A DNA stretch of 64,000 bases. Source: Cognatundibacterium crateris. GTDB taxonomy: Bacteria > Pseudomonadota > Gammaproteobacteria > Burkholderiales > Burkholderiaceae_D. The stretch covers positions 62,001-126,000 of the forward strand of contig NZ_JAABOS010000009.1 in NCBI RefSeq assembly GCF_010078235.1, given 5' to 3'. Under the pieces are notes generated by a model. The model ran no database searches, was not told the DNA's origin, and saw nothing but the letters and a program-made list of their open reading frames with translations. The translations under genes were made by a program, and so were the position numbers. Position 1 is the stretch's first letter, and each line of letters starts with the position of its first letter. Below, piece after piece: positions 24,491 to 33,774 of the stretch.

Positions 24491-24625
24491 GCGTTTAAAC
24501 TCACCTCTTAATAAAGCAGGTGTGACGGCAATTGCCTCTGTAAGGCTGAGTAAGCCTATTCTGCCTGAGTATTCTTATTTGCCAGCAGCAAACCAAAACG
24601 GATCGAAAAGACTTTTAAGGAAAAT

Positions 24626-25159
24626 TTGAGCAAGATGAGTTTCAATCTGCGGATATTGAATAACAGCGACAGCGCCGCCCTGCGCGCATTGCGTTTACAG
24701 GCGCTAGCCGACTCCCCAGCCAATTTTGGTGCTGATTTTGGACGCGAATCCCTGCAAGCAGCGAGCTACTTCGCAGACAAAATAAACCATCCGGACAATA
24801 TCGGAATTTTCGGTGCATTTGATGGAACTCAGTTAATCGCCATGATGGGATTACAGCGTGACAGCGGTCTTAAACGGCGTCATTGCGCCAAGCTATGGGG
24901 TGTATTTACGTCACCTGCCTATCGTGGTCAGGGAATATCAGCAAGTCTGTTGCAGATGCTAATCCGCATAGCGCGCCAGCAGCCCGGCTTGCTGCATATA
25001 CGACTGAGCGTCAATGCCCGCAATACAGACGCCCAACATCTGTATCTGCGTGCCGGCTGGACAGCGTATGGACGGGAACCGGATGCGCTGTCTGTGGATG
25101 GAGAGATGCAAGAAGAAATTCTGATGACGCTGAAGCTAGTTGAGGATCTCAGTCTGTAA
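24626..25159 (+). CDS. GNAT-family N-acetyltransferase
   Basis: 177 residues from TTG 24626 (TAAGG 5 nt upstream) or 174 from ATG 24635, which has poorer spacing. GNAT marks: the acetyl-CoA loop VFTSPAYRGQGISASLLQML (~95-115, R-G-Q-G-I-S), then a beta-5 region IRLSVNARNTDAQHLYLRAGWTAYGREPDAL typical of RimI/YhhY-like enzymes. It would transfer acetyl from acetyl-CoA to an unknown amine. No operon partner is evident; the next gene converges. Confidence 0.85.
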   Translation: MSKMSFNLRILNNSDSAALRALRLQALADSPANFGADFGRESLQAASYFADKINHPDNIGIFGAFDGTQLIAMMGLQRDSGLKRRHCAKLWGVFTSPAYRGQGISASLLQMLIRIARQQPGLLHIRLSVNARNTDAQHLYLRAGWTAYGREPDALSVDGEMQEEILMTLKLVEDLSL

Positions 25160-25182
25160 AGAGTGCGGCGCAGGTAAGGGCC

Positions 25183-25746
25183 TCATTTCACATCGCCAGC
25201 CGGTAATTTGCCACTGCTTTCCCACTGACGCACAGCTTTACCCAGATAATCAACCAATTCATTCGGCACGGCCAGCGATAACTGGTAGTGAGCGATTTTT
25301 AATCCCTGGGGCGTATTACGGATTACGCCACTGGCCTGACACAGGCCCATTGCCGTGGTGAGCTGCTCATCAAACCAAATCACGCTTTGGTCCTCAGTCA
25401 TTTGCAGATGGCGTCCATTAACTTTAAAAGCCCAGGCAGATGGCCGCGCAAAATGCGGCTTAGCCCAGGTTTTAAATGCATCCAGCGTCCAGCGCTCCGT
25501 TTTATCGGTGCCGATATACACCGCATCGGGCGTCATCTTATCGAAATAGCTGAGTCGTGAATGCGCCGCATCGTCATGCCATTCGTTCAGAAAACGATGG
25601 ACCTCTTCCTGTAATTGTGCAACAGCTTGTGGCTTCAAAGCGATCACCGTGGTATTCGCAAATTGCGGCGCAGCCTGAGCCGGTATTACAGCAGCAGATA
25701 TGCAGCCTTGAAATACAAGACAGATGGCTACTTTACTTATGTTCAT
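25183..25746 (-). CDS. Exported SnoaL-like (NTF2-fold) protein
   Basis: 187 residues. Signal peptide ~1-25 (ending IPAQA|AP). The mature protein fits the SnoaL/NTF2-like cone fold: helix VHRFLNEWHDDAAHSRLSYFDKMTPDAVYIGTDKTERWTLDAFKTWAKPHF, then strands VNGRHLQMTEDQSVIWFDEQL. The similar HDAA..S...YF phrase is common in this fold; catalytic function is unknown. TAGGAG lies 6 nt before ATG 25746. The start is only 9 bp after the stop of the histone-deacetylase-like gene, so the two are likely cotranscribed. Confidence 0.75.
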   Translation of the reverse strand: MNISKVAICLVFQGCISAAVIPAQAAPQFANTTVIALKPQAVAQLQEEVHRFLNEWHDDAAHSRLSYFDKMTPDAVYIGTDKTERWTLDAFKTWAKPHFARPSAWAFKVNGRHLQMTEDQSVIWFDEQLTTAMGLCQASGVIRNTPQGLKIAHYQLSLAVPNELVDYLGKAVRQWESSGKLPAGDVK

Positions 25747-25755
25747 AGATGACTC

Positions 25756-26694
25756 CTAATCCAGACCCGCCAGCACTTTGATATGCGCAGCGACACTGCG
25801 TCCCAATGCAGACAGGTTATACCCACCTTCTAGACAGCTGACGACGCGACCCTGGGCAAATTCATCAGCAATCTGCATCACTGCGCGCGTGATCCACACA
25901 TAATCTGCTTCGACCAGACCAAGCTGGCCCATATCATCTTCACGATGTGCATCAAATCCGGCAGAAAAAAATATCATCTCCGGCCGGTATGCACGTAATG
26001 CCGGCAGCCAGTGCTGCTCAACCAGGCTGCGGATTTCCTGCCCCTGACTATGCGCAGGAACCGGAATATTGAGCATATTGCCGGCCGGCTGCTCAGTGCC
26101 GCTGTAGGGATAATACGGATGCTGAAAAAAACCTACCATGAGCACTGATGCATCATTTCTGAAAATATCCTCGGTACCATTACCGTGATGGACATCGAAA
26201 TCCACGATGGCAATCCGTTTCAAGCCACGTACGTCCAGCGCATGGCGTGCTGCCACCGCGACGTTATTAAACATGCAGAAGCCCATAGACTCTTTGGCCG
26301 TGGCATGGTGGCCAGGCGGACGCACCGCGCAAAAGGCATTATCGATTTCCGCGTTGAGTACCGCATCGGTCGCTGCAATCGCGGCACCGGCTGCGCGCAA
26401 AGAGGCTTTCCAGCTATAGGCATTCAGCGCTGTGTCGGCATCCAGCGGGAAGTGATCATATTCAGAGCGCTCCGAGGGACAGTTTTCACGGATACGGTAA
26501 ATCGCATCGGCACTATGCACCCGCGCCAGACTGGCTTCGCTCGCAAGCGGTGCGTCACGGCAGTCGAGCAGGTCTTTGATACGGCTGGCGATCAGCTGAT
26601 CCTCTATCGCTTGCAAACGCTGCGGGCATTCCGGATGCCAGGACCCCATTTCGTGGCGTTTGCAATCATCGTGAGTATAGTAAGCAGTGGTCAT
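25756..26694 (-). CDS. Histone deacetylase family protein (class II-like zinc amidohydrolase)
   Basis: About 312 residues from ATG 26694; an upstream TTG at 26712 adds six residues. Family marks: RPPGHHATAKESMGFCMFNN (paired catalytic His), VDFDVHHGNGTEDIF (zinc ligands Asp167 and His169), FSAGFDAHREDDMGQL (zinc ligand Asp248), and C-terminal CLEGGYNLSALGRSV. Bacterial relatives deacetylate acetylpolyamines, acetoin-related or acetyl-lysine substrates; which applies here cannot be told. It heads a two-gene unit with the exported SnoaL-like protein, an unexplained pairing. Confidence 0.92.
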   Translation of the reverse strand: MTTAYYTHDDCKRHEMGSWHPECPQRLQAIEDQLIASRIKDLLDCRDAPLASEASLARVHSADAIYRIRENCPSERSEYDHFPLDADTALNAYSWKASLRAAGAAIAATDAVLNAEIDNAFCAVRPPGHHATAKESMGFCMFNNVAVAARHALDVRGLKRIAIVDFDVHHGNGTEDIFRNDASVLMVGFFQHPYYPYSGTEQPAGNMLNIPVPAHSQGQEIRSLVEQHWLPALRAYRPEMIFFSAGFDAHREDDMGQLGLVEADYVWITRAVMQIADEFAQGRVVSCLEGGYNLSALGRSVAAHIKVLAGLD

Positions 26695-26862
26695 GGGCAG
26701 GCCTGAGTTCAATTACCGGCAGTTTCCCGCGAATTACATAAATTTGCAAACCTGACACAACAGGTTCTGCGCGTGATCAGATATCTGCCAGCTCGCCGTT
26801 ACAACCGCGATAGCGGAATCAGATTACACTGCGAGTTTCGTTCAGGACAGAGGCAGGCAGCT

Positions 26863-27783
26863 ATGTTTTCAAAAGTGCATCGCGTGGCGGATCAGGTCAA
26901 TCAAGTCATCATGGGCAAATCACCGCAAATACGTCTGGCTATGGTCTGCCTGCTGGCCGGCGGCCATCTGCTGATCGAGGATGTACCGGGTGTAGGCAAA
27001 ACCACGCTGGCACACGCGCTGGCTACGTCACTGGGTTTGCGTTTCAACCGCCTGCAATTCACCAGCGACCTGCTACCGGCAGATATCATCGGCGTCTCCG
27101 TCTTTGAGCGCGAAAAAAATCAATTTGTGTTTCATCCCGGCCCGGTGTTTACTCAGGTTTTACTGGCCGATGAAATCAACCGTGCCACACCCAAGACCCA
27201 GTCCTCACTGCTGGAAGCGATGGAAGAACAGCAGGTCTCAGCCGAAGGTCAGACCCGTCGTCTGCCCGCGCCTTTCTTTGTGATTGCGACGCAAAATCCC
27301 TCACATCAGATCGGCACCTTTCCACTACCGGAATCTCAGCTGGATCGCTTTCTGATGTGCCTGTCACTGGGCTATCCCGATGCCGCTTCAGAAAAGGCTT
27401 TGCTGGCAGGCGCAGACCGCCGCCAGTTGTTGAGCCAGTTGCGTGCGCAGATGGCGCCGGAAGAATTTATGCAGGCACAACAGCAAGTGCGCGGCATCCA
27501 TGTCTCAGCCAAACTGATCGACTATGTGTATGCACTGGCTCAGGCAACGCGCCAGGGTGATGTGTTTGCCGAAGGCATGAGCCCACGTGCCTCGCTGGCC
27601 TTGCTGCAGGCGGCACGTGCCTGGGCCGCGTTGGAAGGACGCGATCATGTGTTGCCGGAAGATGTGCAGGCGGTACTGGTGGCAGTGATCGCTCACAGGC
27701 TGCGTCCGCTCCGTGCCTCGCACACGCAAACCAGTGGCAGCGCTGATTTGCTGCTGCAAATGATGCGCAGCGTTCCAGTCTAA
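26863..27783 (+). CDS. MoxR-family AAA+ ATPase
   Basis: About 306 residues from ATG 26863 (GAGGCAGG upstream); a GTG at 26773 would add 30 residues that do not look conserved. Walker A GVGKTTLAHA (~43-52), Walker B LLADEINRATPKTQSSLLEAMEEQQV, sensor I VIATQNPSHQIGTFPLPESQLDRF, and the MoxR C-terminal lid SPRASLALLQAARAWAALEGRD. MoxR ATPases act as chaperones for complexes that often include DUF58 proteins. It is the first gene of the moxR-DUF58-tgpA unit. Confidence 0.92.
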   Translation: MFSKVHRVADQVNQVIMGKSPQIRLAMVCLLAGGHLLIEDVPGVGKTTLAHALATSLGLRFNRLQFTSDLLPADIIGVSVFEREKNQFVFHPGPVFTQVLLADEINRATPKTQSSLLEAMEEQQVSAEGQTRRLPAPFFVIATQNPSHQIGTFPLPESQLDRFLMCLSLGYPDAASEKALLAGADRRQLLSQLRAQMAPEEFMQAQQQVRGIHVSAKLIDYVYALAQATRQGDVFAEGMSPRASLALLQAARAWAALEGRDHVLPEDVQAVLVAVIAHRLRPLRASHTQTSGSADLLLQMMRSVPV

Positions 27784-27800
27784 GAAAGACGCTTGCAAAC

Positions 27801-28787
27801 ATGGCTAACGATGCGATCCGCAGCTATCTGCGCAGAGTGATTTTCCTGGAAAAGCAACCTGAGCCCGGCATAGTGATCCTCAAACAGCGCCGGGTCTACA
27901 CCTTACCCAGCCGGCCTGGCTGGATGATGTTGCTGGTGCTGCTGCTGTTATTTGTAACTGCGACTAATTACAGCCTCAGTCTGGGATTTGCACTGACCTT
28001 TATGCTGGCCGCCGTGATGGTGGTGAATGCCTTGCTGGGATTTCGCAATCTCGCTTATCTGGAATTGCAGGCTGGCAGCCCCGATCCTGTGTTTGCGGGC
28101 GAAGAAATCCGTTTTCCGCTCTACCTGAACAATCCACGCCGCAACCCGCGCTATGCGATCTGGGTCGGCTGGCAAGCTAAGGATCAGATCAGCAAAGCCT
28201 GTGACATCGCACCACAAACTCAGCTCAGTGTATTTTTGCATGCCCCGTCTGTGCAACGCGGCTGGCAGCCGGCGGCCAGAATTGCACTCCAGACCTGGTT
28301 TCCCTTAGGTCTGCTGCGCGCCTGGAGCACCTGGCTGCCGGATGTGCAGGCGCTGGTGTATCCAGCACCGGAATTACAGCCACCGCCGCTGCCTGTGGAC
28401 GGCGCAGAATCAAGCGCCAATGCGGGTCAGCACGGTGATGAAGACTTTGCCGGTGTGCGCACTTATCAGCCCGGTGATCCGCTGCGCCAACTGGCATGGA
28501 AGCAAATCGCACGCGTCGACACAGCCGCTGGCGGGCAATTAGTCAGCAAGTTGTTTACGGGGCAAAGTGGTGCCGACGTGGTAATCGACTTTGCCCGTCT
28601 GCCACGCCGGCTGGACACTGAACTCAAGCTGGCGCGCATGTGCAGCTGGGTGCTGCAGGCCGAACGTCAAAGCCTGCCATATGCATTCCGGCTAGGCACG
28701 CTGAACTTAGCGCCAGCATTGGGGACCCAGCACAGGGATGCCTGTCTGCGTGCGCTTGCACTTTATCCGACTGAGGCGACATCATGA
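27801..28787 (+). CDS. DUF58-domain membrane protein
   Basis: 328 residues. Two adjacent membrane helices (~38-56 and ~58-78) near the N-terminus, then a soluble part with the DUF58 signature DEDFAGVRTYQPGDPLRQLAWKQIAR (~213-240). DUF58 proteins have a vWA-like fold and are near-constant partners of MoxR ATPases. It starts 17 bp after moxR, and its TGA overlaps the ATG of the transglutaminase gene (28784-28787), so the three genes form one operon. Confidence 0.88.
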   Translation: MANDAIRSYLRRVIFLEKQPEPGIVILKQRRVYTLPSRPGWMMLLVLLLLFVTATNYSLSLGFALTFMLAAVMVVNALLGFRNLAYLELQAGSPDPVFAGEEIRFPLYLNNPRRNPRYAIWVGWQAKDQISKACDIAPQTQLSVFLHAPSVQRGWQPAARIALQTWFPLGLLRAWSTWLPDVQALVYPAPELQPPPLPVDGAESSANAGQHGDEDFAGVRTYQPGDPLRQLAWKQIARVDTAAGGQLVSKLFTGQSGADVVIDFARLPRRLDTELKLARMCSWVLQAERQSLPYAFRLGTLNLAPALGTQHRDACLRALALYPTEATS

Positions 28788-30778
28788 CGGACAAGGCTCA
28801 CCACAAAAATCATATCAGCGCCGACAAGAGCAATACACTGTTGCTGATAGCAGCCTGTATCAGCGTGCTGCTACCGCATTTCTGGCATGTGAATCTGTGG
28901 GTCAGCATCGCTTGCACGCTGACTCTGGGTTGGCGTATCTGGCTCACACTGACTGGCCGCCGCCTGCCGCCGATGTGGTTATTGTTGCCGGTATGTCTGC
29001 TGATGATGGCGGGCATCTTCCTTAGCTTCCGTACTTTCTTTGGTAAAGAGGCTGGGGTCACCATGTTAGTGCTTTTGCTGGCCTGCAAACTGCTGGAAAT
29101 GCATGCCAAGCGCGACTTATTCGTGGTGCTGTTTCTGGCTTTTTTCCTGCTGCTGACCAGTTATTTTTACCAACAGACGATAGGCGTTGCCCTGTTAAGC
29201 CTGTGCGCAGTCGGTCTGCTCTTGAGTGCCCAGATTTCATTTCAGTACACGGGCATACTGCCTCCGCTCAGACATCGCTTACGGGCTGGTTTTTCTATGC
29301 TGGGCCTCGCATTGCCCCTGATGTTGTGTGCTTTTTTTCTGTTCCCGCGCATACAGGGGCCGCTCTGGGGTTTGCCCGGGGATGCAGGTCAGGGTCGCTC
29401 TGGTTTATCCAATAGCATGACACCGGGCGGTATCAGTAATCTGGTCTTGTCAGAAGAAATCGCATTCCGGGTCAAATTCGATCAGGCGCCGCCCATAAAA
29501 AACCTGCAGTACTGGCGCGGTATCGTGATGACAGACTACGATGGCAAAACCTGGACACCGGGTCGTCGCTATCAGCATGATGCAAGCCAACTGGTCGTCA
29601 CCGGCCAGCCGCTGCGGCAGCTCATTATTCTGGAACCACATAGCCAGCATTGGTTGTTCGCGCTTGAGTTAAGCCAGCACAATCCCCGCTTTACGGATGG
29701 TACTGACAGCCTGATGAACAATGTGTCCGAGCTGCGTTCACGCACAGCGCTGCAACAAAGAATACGTTATGAAGTCGAGTCTTATCCTGACTTCAGGCTG
29801 GATGCCCACGCCGACTTGCAAGACCTGGCTAGTGAGCTCAGTCTGCCAGTCGGCTTCAATCCGCGCACGCAGGCCTATGCACGTGAATTACGGCAGCAAC
29901 AAGGCAGTCATCAGGCATACATTCAGGCTGTATTGCAACACTTCAGACAACAGAATTTTATTTACACGCTGGAGCCTGCGCGGCTGGGCAGAGATGCGAT
30001 CGATGATTTCTTGTTTTCTACCCGCGCCGGTTTTTGTGAGCACTATGCGAGCGCTTTCGTGGTCTTAATGCGGGCAGCCGGGATACCGGCCCGTATCGTC
30101 ACTGGCTATCAGGGCGGTAACCTGAATACGGTAGATGGCTATTTTGAAGTACGTCAGTCAGATGCACATGCCTGGGCCGAGGTCTGGTTAAGCGGCCAGG
30201 GTTGGACCAGGGTAGATCCGACAGCCGCGGTAGCGCCTGAGCGTGTGATGCAAAACCTGAGCCGGGCTTTGCCAGCCAGCGGCCTGGCCGGTCTGGTTAA
30301 CCTGGCACTGCAGGGAAATTCATTCAGCCAGGCCTTGCGCATGCAATGGGATGCGATGAACAATAACTGGAATCAGTGGGTACTCAATTACAATCAACAA
30401 GGGCAACAATCTCTGCTCAACAAGCTGGGATGGAAGGACGTCGACTGGGTGCAAATGACATGGATACTATTCCTGGCTGGCAGCCTTATCCTGGGTGTGA
30501 TCAGCCTGCCTTTGTTGCTTAACAAACCAGCTATACCGGCGCTTGATAGAGTATACTTTTCATTTTGCCGCCGTATGGCGAGGAAAGCTCTGCCACGCAA
30601 ACCACATGAAGGCCCGCAAGCCTATCTGGTGCGGCTGCAAACCAGGCTGGCCCCCGAAGAATGGCATAGGGCGAAAGCATTTATTGATTATTACAGCCTG
30701 TGCTGCTATGGCAAACAGGCTGGCTCCGATGCCGCCACTCTGAAACAATTAAAGCAGTTACTGTCTGCCTGTAAATAA
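28784..30778 (+). CDS. TgpA-like membrane transglutaminase (DUF3488 and transglutaminase domains)
   Basis: 664 residues. About six N-terminal membrane helices (DUF3488, ~20-200), a periplasmic transglutaminase-like domain, and one more helix (~560-582) with a cytosolic DUF4129-like tail. The triad is visible: Cys418 (TRAGFCEHYASAFVVLMRAAG), His462 (SDAHAWAEVW), Asp478 (VDPTAAV). The Pseudomonas homologue TgpA is a membrane protein with a periplasmic transglutaminase domain. The gene overlaps the DUF58 gene by ATGA and is followed 10 bp later by mltB, which suggests a cell-envelope role. Confidence 0.9.
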   Translation: MTDKAHHKNHISADKSNTLLLIAACISVLLPHFWHVNLWVSIACTLTLGWRIWLTLTGRRLPPMWLLLPVCLLMMAGIFLSFRTFFGKEAGVTMLVLLLACKLLEMHAKRDLFVVLFLAFFLLLTSYFYQQTIGVALLSLCAVGLLLSAQISFQYTGILPPLRHRLRAGFSMLGLALPLMLCAFFLFPRIQGPLWGLPGDAGQGRSGLSNSMTPGGISNLVLSEEIAFRVKFDQAPPIKNLQYWRGIVMTDYDGKTWTPGRRYQHDASQLVVTGQPLRQLIILEPHSQHWLFALELSQHNPRFTDGTDSLMNNVSELRSRTALQQRIRYEVESYPDFRLDAHADLQDLASELSLPVGFNPRTQAYARELRQQQGSHQAYIQAVLQHFRQQNFIYTLEPARLGRDAIDDFLFSTRAGFCEHYASAFVVLMRAAGIPARIVTGYQGGNLNTVDGYFEVRQSDAHAWAEVWLSGQGWTRVDPTAAVAPERVMQNLSRALPASGLAGLVNLALQGNSFSQALRMQWDAMNNNWNQWVLNYNQQGQQSLLNKLGWKDVDWVQMTWILFLAGSLILGVISLPLLLNKPAIPALDRVYFSFCRRMARKALPRKPHEGPQAYLVRLQTRLAPEEWHRAKAFIDYYSLCCYGKQAGSDAATLKQLKQLLSACK

Positions 30779-30788
30779 ACTGGATGTC

Positions 30789-31895
30789 ATGTTGATCGCT
30801 CGCCCTTCCCTTCTCCTCTCTGGCCTGACGCTGTTACTGGCTTGCTCCTTACATCCCAACGCCCTGGCCGCAGATAAAAAAGTCTCCAAAAAACCAGCTA
30901 AACCCACGATTAGCACGCCGGGCCAACAACAGGAAAATGTACACTTCGAGCAGTGGAAGGAAGTGGAAGTTTTCATCAGCCAAATGGTGAATTTACATGG
31001 CTTTGATGAAGAAAAATTAAGGCAGTTATTTTCTCAGGTCAGGCATGTGGAATCCGCCAAACAATTGATGAAACCAGCGCCTCCCGGCAAGCCTAAAAAC
31101 TGGAAAGTCTATCGCAGTCGCTTTGTTGAGCCTTATCGTATCGAAGCCGGTGTCCGGTTTTGGAATCAGTACACTGAGGCATTGGAAAGGGCAGAACGGC
31201 AATATGGCGTGCCAGCGGAAATCATCGTCGGACTGATAGGCGTAGAAACGATATTCGGGAGGCACACAGGCAGCTTCCGCGTACTGGACGCCCTGACCAC
31301 GCTGGCGTTTGATTACCCGGAAACGCCAACAAGAGCGACACGGATGCAGTATTTCCGCGATGAACTCATGCATATGCTACTGATTGCGCGAGAATCTCAA
31401 GTCGATCCGTTTGCCTTCAAAGGCTCTTATGCAGGTGCGATAGGCTGGCCGCAATTTATGCCCGGCAGCATACGGAAATATGCGGTGGATTTTGATGGCG
31501 ACGGGCGCATCAATCTGACCAATTCTCCCATCGATGCCATCGGGAGTGTTGCCCATTACCTCGCAGAACACGGTTGGAAGCCGGGCATGCCCGTCACCTT
31601 CCCTGCCACCCTGATCAGCGACGACAAAGAAGCACTGCGCACTGTGCTGTCGCAAGGCCTGCGTGCAAGTTACGCTTATCAGGAATTAAGCAAGTTAGCG
31701 AGCAGTGCCAGCGCAGATCTTGCGCCGCAATTAAAGGTAGGATTAATCGACTTGCAAAACGGGGAAGAAGCGACAGAATACTGGATTGCCACAGATAACT
31801 TCTATGCGATTACCCAATACAACCGCAGTTACTTCTATGCAATGTCTGTGATCGATCTGGGTCGTGTCATCCGTCAGGCGCGGGAACAAATGTAA
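30789..31895 (+). CDS. mltB: Lytic murein transglycosylase B
   Basis: 368 residues, standard length for MltB. Lipoprotein signal (LTLLLAC|S at ~18). Catalytic Glu153 sits in IGVETIFGRHTG; other family stretches are FKGSYAGAIGWPQFMPGSIRKYAVDFDGDGRINL (~215-245) and ATDNFYAITQYNRSYFYAMSVIDLG (C-terminal). The enzyme cleaves peptidoglycan glycan strands to 1,6-anhydro-muropeptides at the outer membrane. It follows tgpA by only 10 bp, so it is likely the fourth gene of the moxR operon. Confidence 0.93.
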   Translation: MLIARPSLLLSGLTLLLACSLHPNALAADKKVSKKPAKPTISTPGQQQENVHFEQWKEVEVFISQMVNLHGFDEEKLRQLFSQVRHVESAKQLMKPAPPGKPKNWKVYRSRFVEPYRIEAGVRFWNQYTEALERAERQYGVPAEIIVGLIGVETIFGRHTGSFRVLDALTTLAFDYPETPTRATRMQYFRDELMHMLLIARESQVDPFAFKGSYAGAIGWPQFMPGSIRKYAVDFDGDGRINLTNSPIDAIGSVAHYLAEHGWKPGMPVTFPATLISDDKEALRTVLSQGLRASYAYQELSKLASSASADLAPQLKVGLIDLQNGEEATEYWIATDNFYAITQYNRSYFYAMSVIDLGRVIRQAREQM

Positions 31896-32378
31896 TTGCC
31901 CGTCATTGTTACTTTATTACATTGTTACCTGTTTAGACGGCTCGCTACTGCTAAAAATCCTGGTCCAAATGCGCAATTGTGCAGAGCATTGCCAGTGGCA
32001 CATAAATTTCCATTCGGAAACAATAAATGCAATTCTACGAAACTTTTTTAACAATATCTTTCGTTTTCACCAATTGATCTCAAGCATATTTTGCCCAATA
32101 CTTCAGGTACAGGCAATTGTTAGCTTGTAAAAAAAAGCGAATGAAATCAATTGGTAATCTATTAAAAAAGTAAATTGCTTTTCAGCTTGTATTGATCTAC
32201 AGTACTATTGCCTTATTGACACAATGGCGTAAATAGCATTCCCCGTGTCAAGGGATTTAACAATGTTTTGCTATTTTTCTGATAAGCAATTTCTGTTTTA
32301 AAGATACAATATTACCGTTTGATTAATTTCATTGAAGCAATTAAATCAGGCATCAATAGACTAGATAGCGAGGTAATT
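31896..32378. other. AT-rich intergenic region before the small HTH gene
   Basis: 483 bp, AT-rich, no supported gene. No intrinsic terminator for mltB was clear. A TTGACA at 32216-32221 has no well-spaced -10. An in-frame extension of the HTH gene back to 32319 lacks a ribosome site. Confidence 0.5.
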
Positions 32379-32678
32379 ATGGCAAATCTGACCCAGCTTG
32401 AATCAGATGAAATCGACTACGATCCAAACAATTTGTTGGACACTCTGATCAAGCAATTGCACTTAAAAAACGATGCGGCACTCTCCAGAGCTTTGGAAGT
32501 TGCGCCTCCAGTAATCAGTAAAATCAGACATCGCCGTCTGCCGGTTGGCGCATCCCTGCTGATCCGTATGCACGAAATCAGCGATGTCAGCATCAAAGAA
32601 CTGCGCGAATTGATGGGTGACCGTCGTGCGAAGTTCCGTATCAGCGACAAGCAGTTTAAACCAAAAGACGCTGCATAA
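32379..32678 (+). CDS. Small HTH-type DNA-binding protein, function unknown
   Basis: 99 residues from ATG 32379 with GCGAGG 6 nt upstream; an earlier in-frame start (32319) has none. Residues ~20-75 (DTLIKQLHLKNDAALSRALEVAPPVISKIRHRRLPVGASLLIRMHEISDVSIKELRELMG) fit a lambda-repressor-like helix-turn-helix: ALSRALEV.PPVISKIRHRR is the HTH core. The C-terminus is basic. Single-copy repressors of this style are found outside prophages in this bacterial group; the target is unknown. Long AT-rich leader and a strong terminator suggest it is expressed alone and possibly highly. Confidence 0.75.
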   Translation: MANLTQLESDEIDYDPNNLLDTLIKQLHLKNDAALSRALEVAPPVISKIRHRRLPVGASLLIRMHEISDVSIKELRELMGDRRAKFRISDKQFKPKDAA

Positions 32679-32716
32679 ATAAGCCTTGCCATCCGCACCT
32701 AGCGGATTGTCCAGGT

Positions 32717-32758
32717 AAAATACCGAAACTGCTAATTCAGCACTTTCGGTATTTTTTT
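32717..32758 (+). terminator. Intrinsic terminator of the small HTH gene
   Basis: Perfect 12-bp arms AAAATACCGAAA / TTTCGGTATTTT around a loop that can extend the stem, then T-run. Confidence 0.88.
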
Positions 32759-32770
32759 CTTTGATGCCAT

Positions 32771-32810
32771 AAAAAAAAAGCGTACAAGTGTTTGGCTTGT
32801 ACGCTTTTTT
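32771..32810 (-). terminator. Bidirectional terminator, mainly for cysM
   Basis: AAAAAGCGTACAAG / CTTGTACGCTTTTT around a 7-nt loop with A- and T-runs on both sides; about 60 bp past the cysM stop on the minus strand. Confidence 0.85.
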
Positions 32811-32871
32811 CAGTTAAATAGCTAATTTAGCTAATTTGGCTGATTTAACATTCCACTTAGCTGGCAACTAC

Positions 32872-33774
32872 TCAGGCTGGAAACACGCCGGTCGATAAAT
32901 AACGATCACCACGATCACAGACAATAAACACGATCGTTGCATTTTCCACAGTTTCAGCAAGACGTAAAGCCACTTCACAGGCGCCAGCCGCCGAAATGCC
33001 ACAAAATATCCCTTCTTCAATCGCCATCCTGCGTGCCATATGCTCGGCATCAGCCTGACTAACCGAGATCACTTGATCAACCCTGGCTTTGTCATAAATC
33101 TTAGGCAAATACGCTTCTGGCCATTTACGGATACCAGGAATAGAGGAGCCCTCTTCAGGCTGGGCACCAACGATCTGTATCTCCTGGTTCTGATTCTTCA
33201 AATAGGCAGAAACGCCCATAATCGTGCCGGTGGTACCCATAGCACTCACAAAATGGGTGACGCGTCCACCTGTGTCACGCCAGATTTCCGGCCCCGTCGC
33301 TTCAAAGTGAGCAAGTGGATTATCCTGATTCGCAAATTGATCCAGAATCACACCCTGGCCTTCTTTTTGCATTTGCTCAGCCAGGTCACGCGCATACTCC
33401 ATACCACCGGTTTTAGGTGTCAGGATAATCTGTGCACCATACGCAGCCATACTCTGGCGACGCTCTATACTCAGATTTTCAGGCATCAGCAATACCATTT
33501 TGTAACCGCGCATGGCAGCTGCCATCGCCAGCGCAATGCCAGTGTTACCGCTGGTCGCTTCGATCAGCGTATCGCCAGGTTTGATTTCGCCGCGCTCTTC
33601 AGCGCGTTTAATCATGGACAGCGCCGGCCGGTCTTTGACTGAGCCAGCAGGATTATTGCCTTCCAGCTTACCGAGAATGACATTATTGCGCAGCGCATTT
33701 TTTTCACCCGGCAATCTTTGCAAACGAACCAAAGGCGTGTTGCCGATAGTATCTTCAATAGTCAGATAGGACAT
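32872..33774 (-). CDS. cysM: Cysteine synthase B
   Basis: 300 residues, full length. Schiff-base Lys47 in PAGSVKDRPA; PLP-phosphate loop ATSGNTGIAL (~73-82); FANQDNPLAHFEATGPEIW and SAMGTTGTIMG near the active site. CysM makes L-cysteine from O-acetylserine and sulfide or thiosulfate (S-sulfocysteine). The CysM assignment over CysK rests on the short N-terminus, length and EGIFCGISAAGACEVAL region; it is likely but not certain. Monocistronic, with its own terminator. Confidence 0.9.
   Translation of the reverse strand: MSYLTIEDTIGNTPLVRLQRLPGEKNALRNNVILGKLEGNNPAGSVKDRPALSMIKRAEERGEIKPGDTLIEATSGNTGIALAMAAAMRGYKMVLLMPENLSIERRQSMAAYGAQIILTPKTGGMEYARDLAEQMQKEGQGVILDQFANQDNPLAHFEATGPEIWRDTGGRVTHFVSAMGTTGTIMGVSAYLKNQNQEIQIVGAQPEEGSSIPGIRKWPEAYLPKIYDKARVDQVISVSQADAEHMARRMAIEEGIFCGISAAGACEVALRLAETVENATIVFIVCDRGDRYLSTGVFPA

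Larger units (their letters stand above)
24211..24625. other. Intergenic region with two palindromes, between divergent genes
   Basis: 415 bp with no supported gene. The right half is AT-rich and holds a perfect 14-bp palindrome (24430-24443) and an inverted repeat (24461-24490), listed separately. It must hold the promoters of the S53 peptidase and the GNAT gene. Confidence 0.55.
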
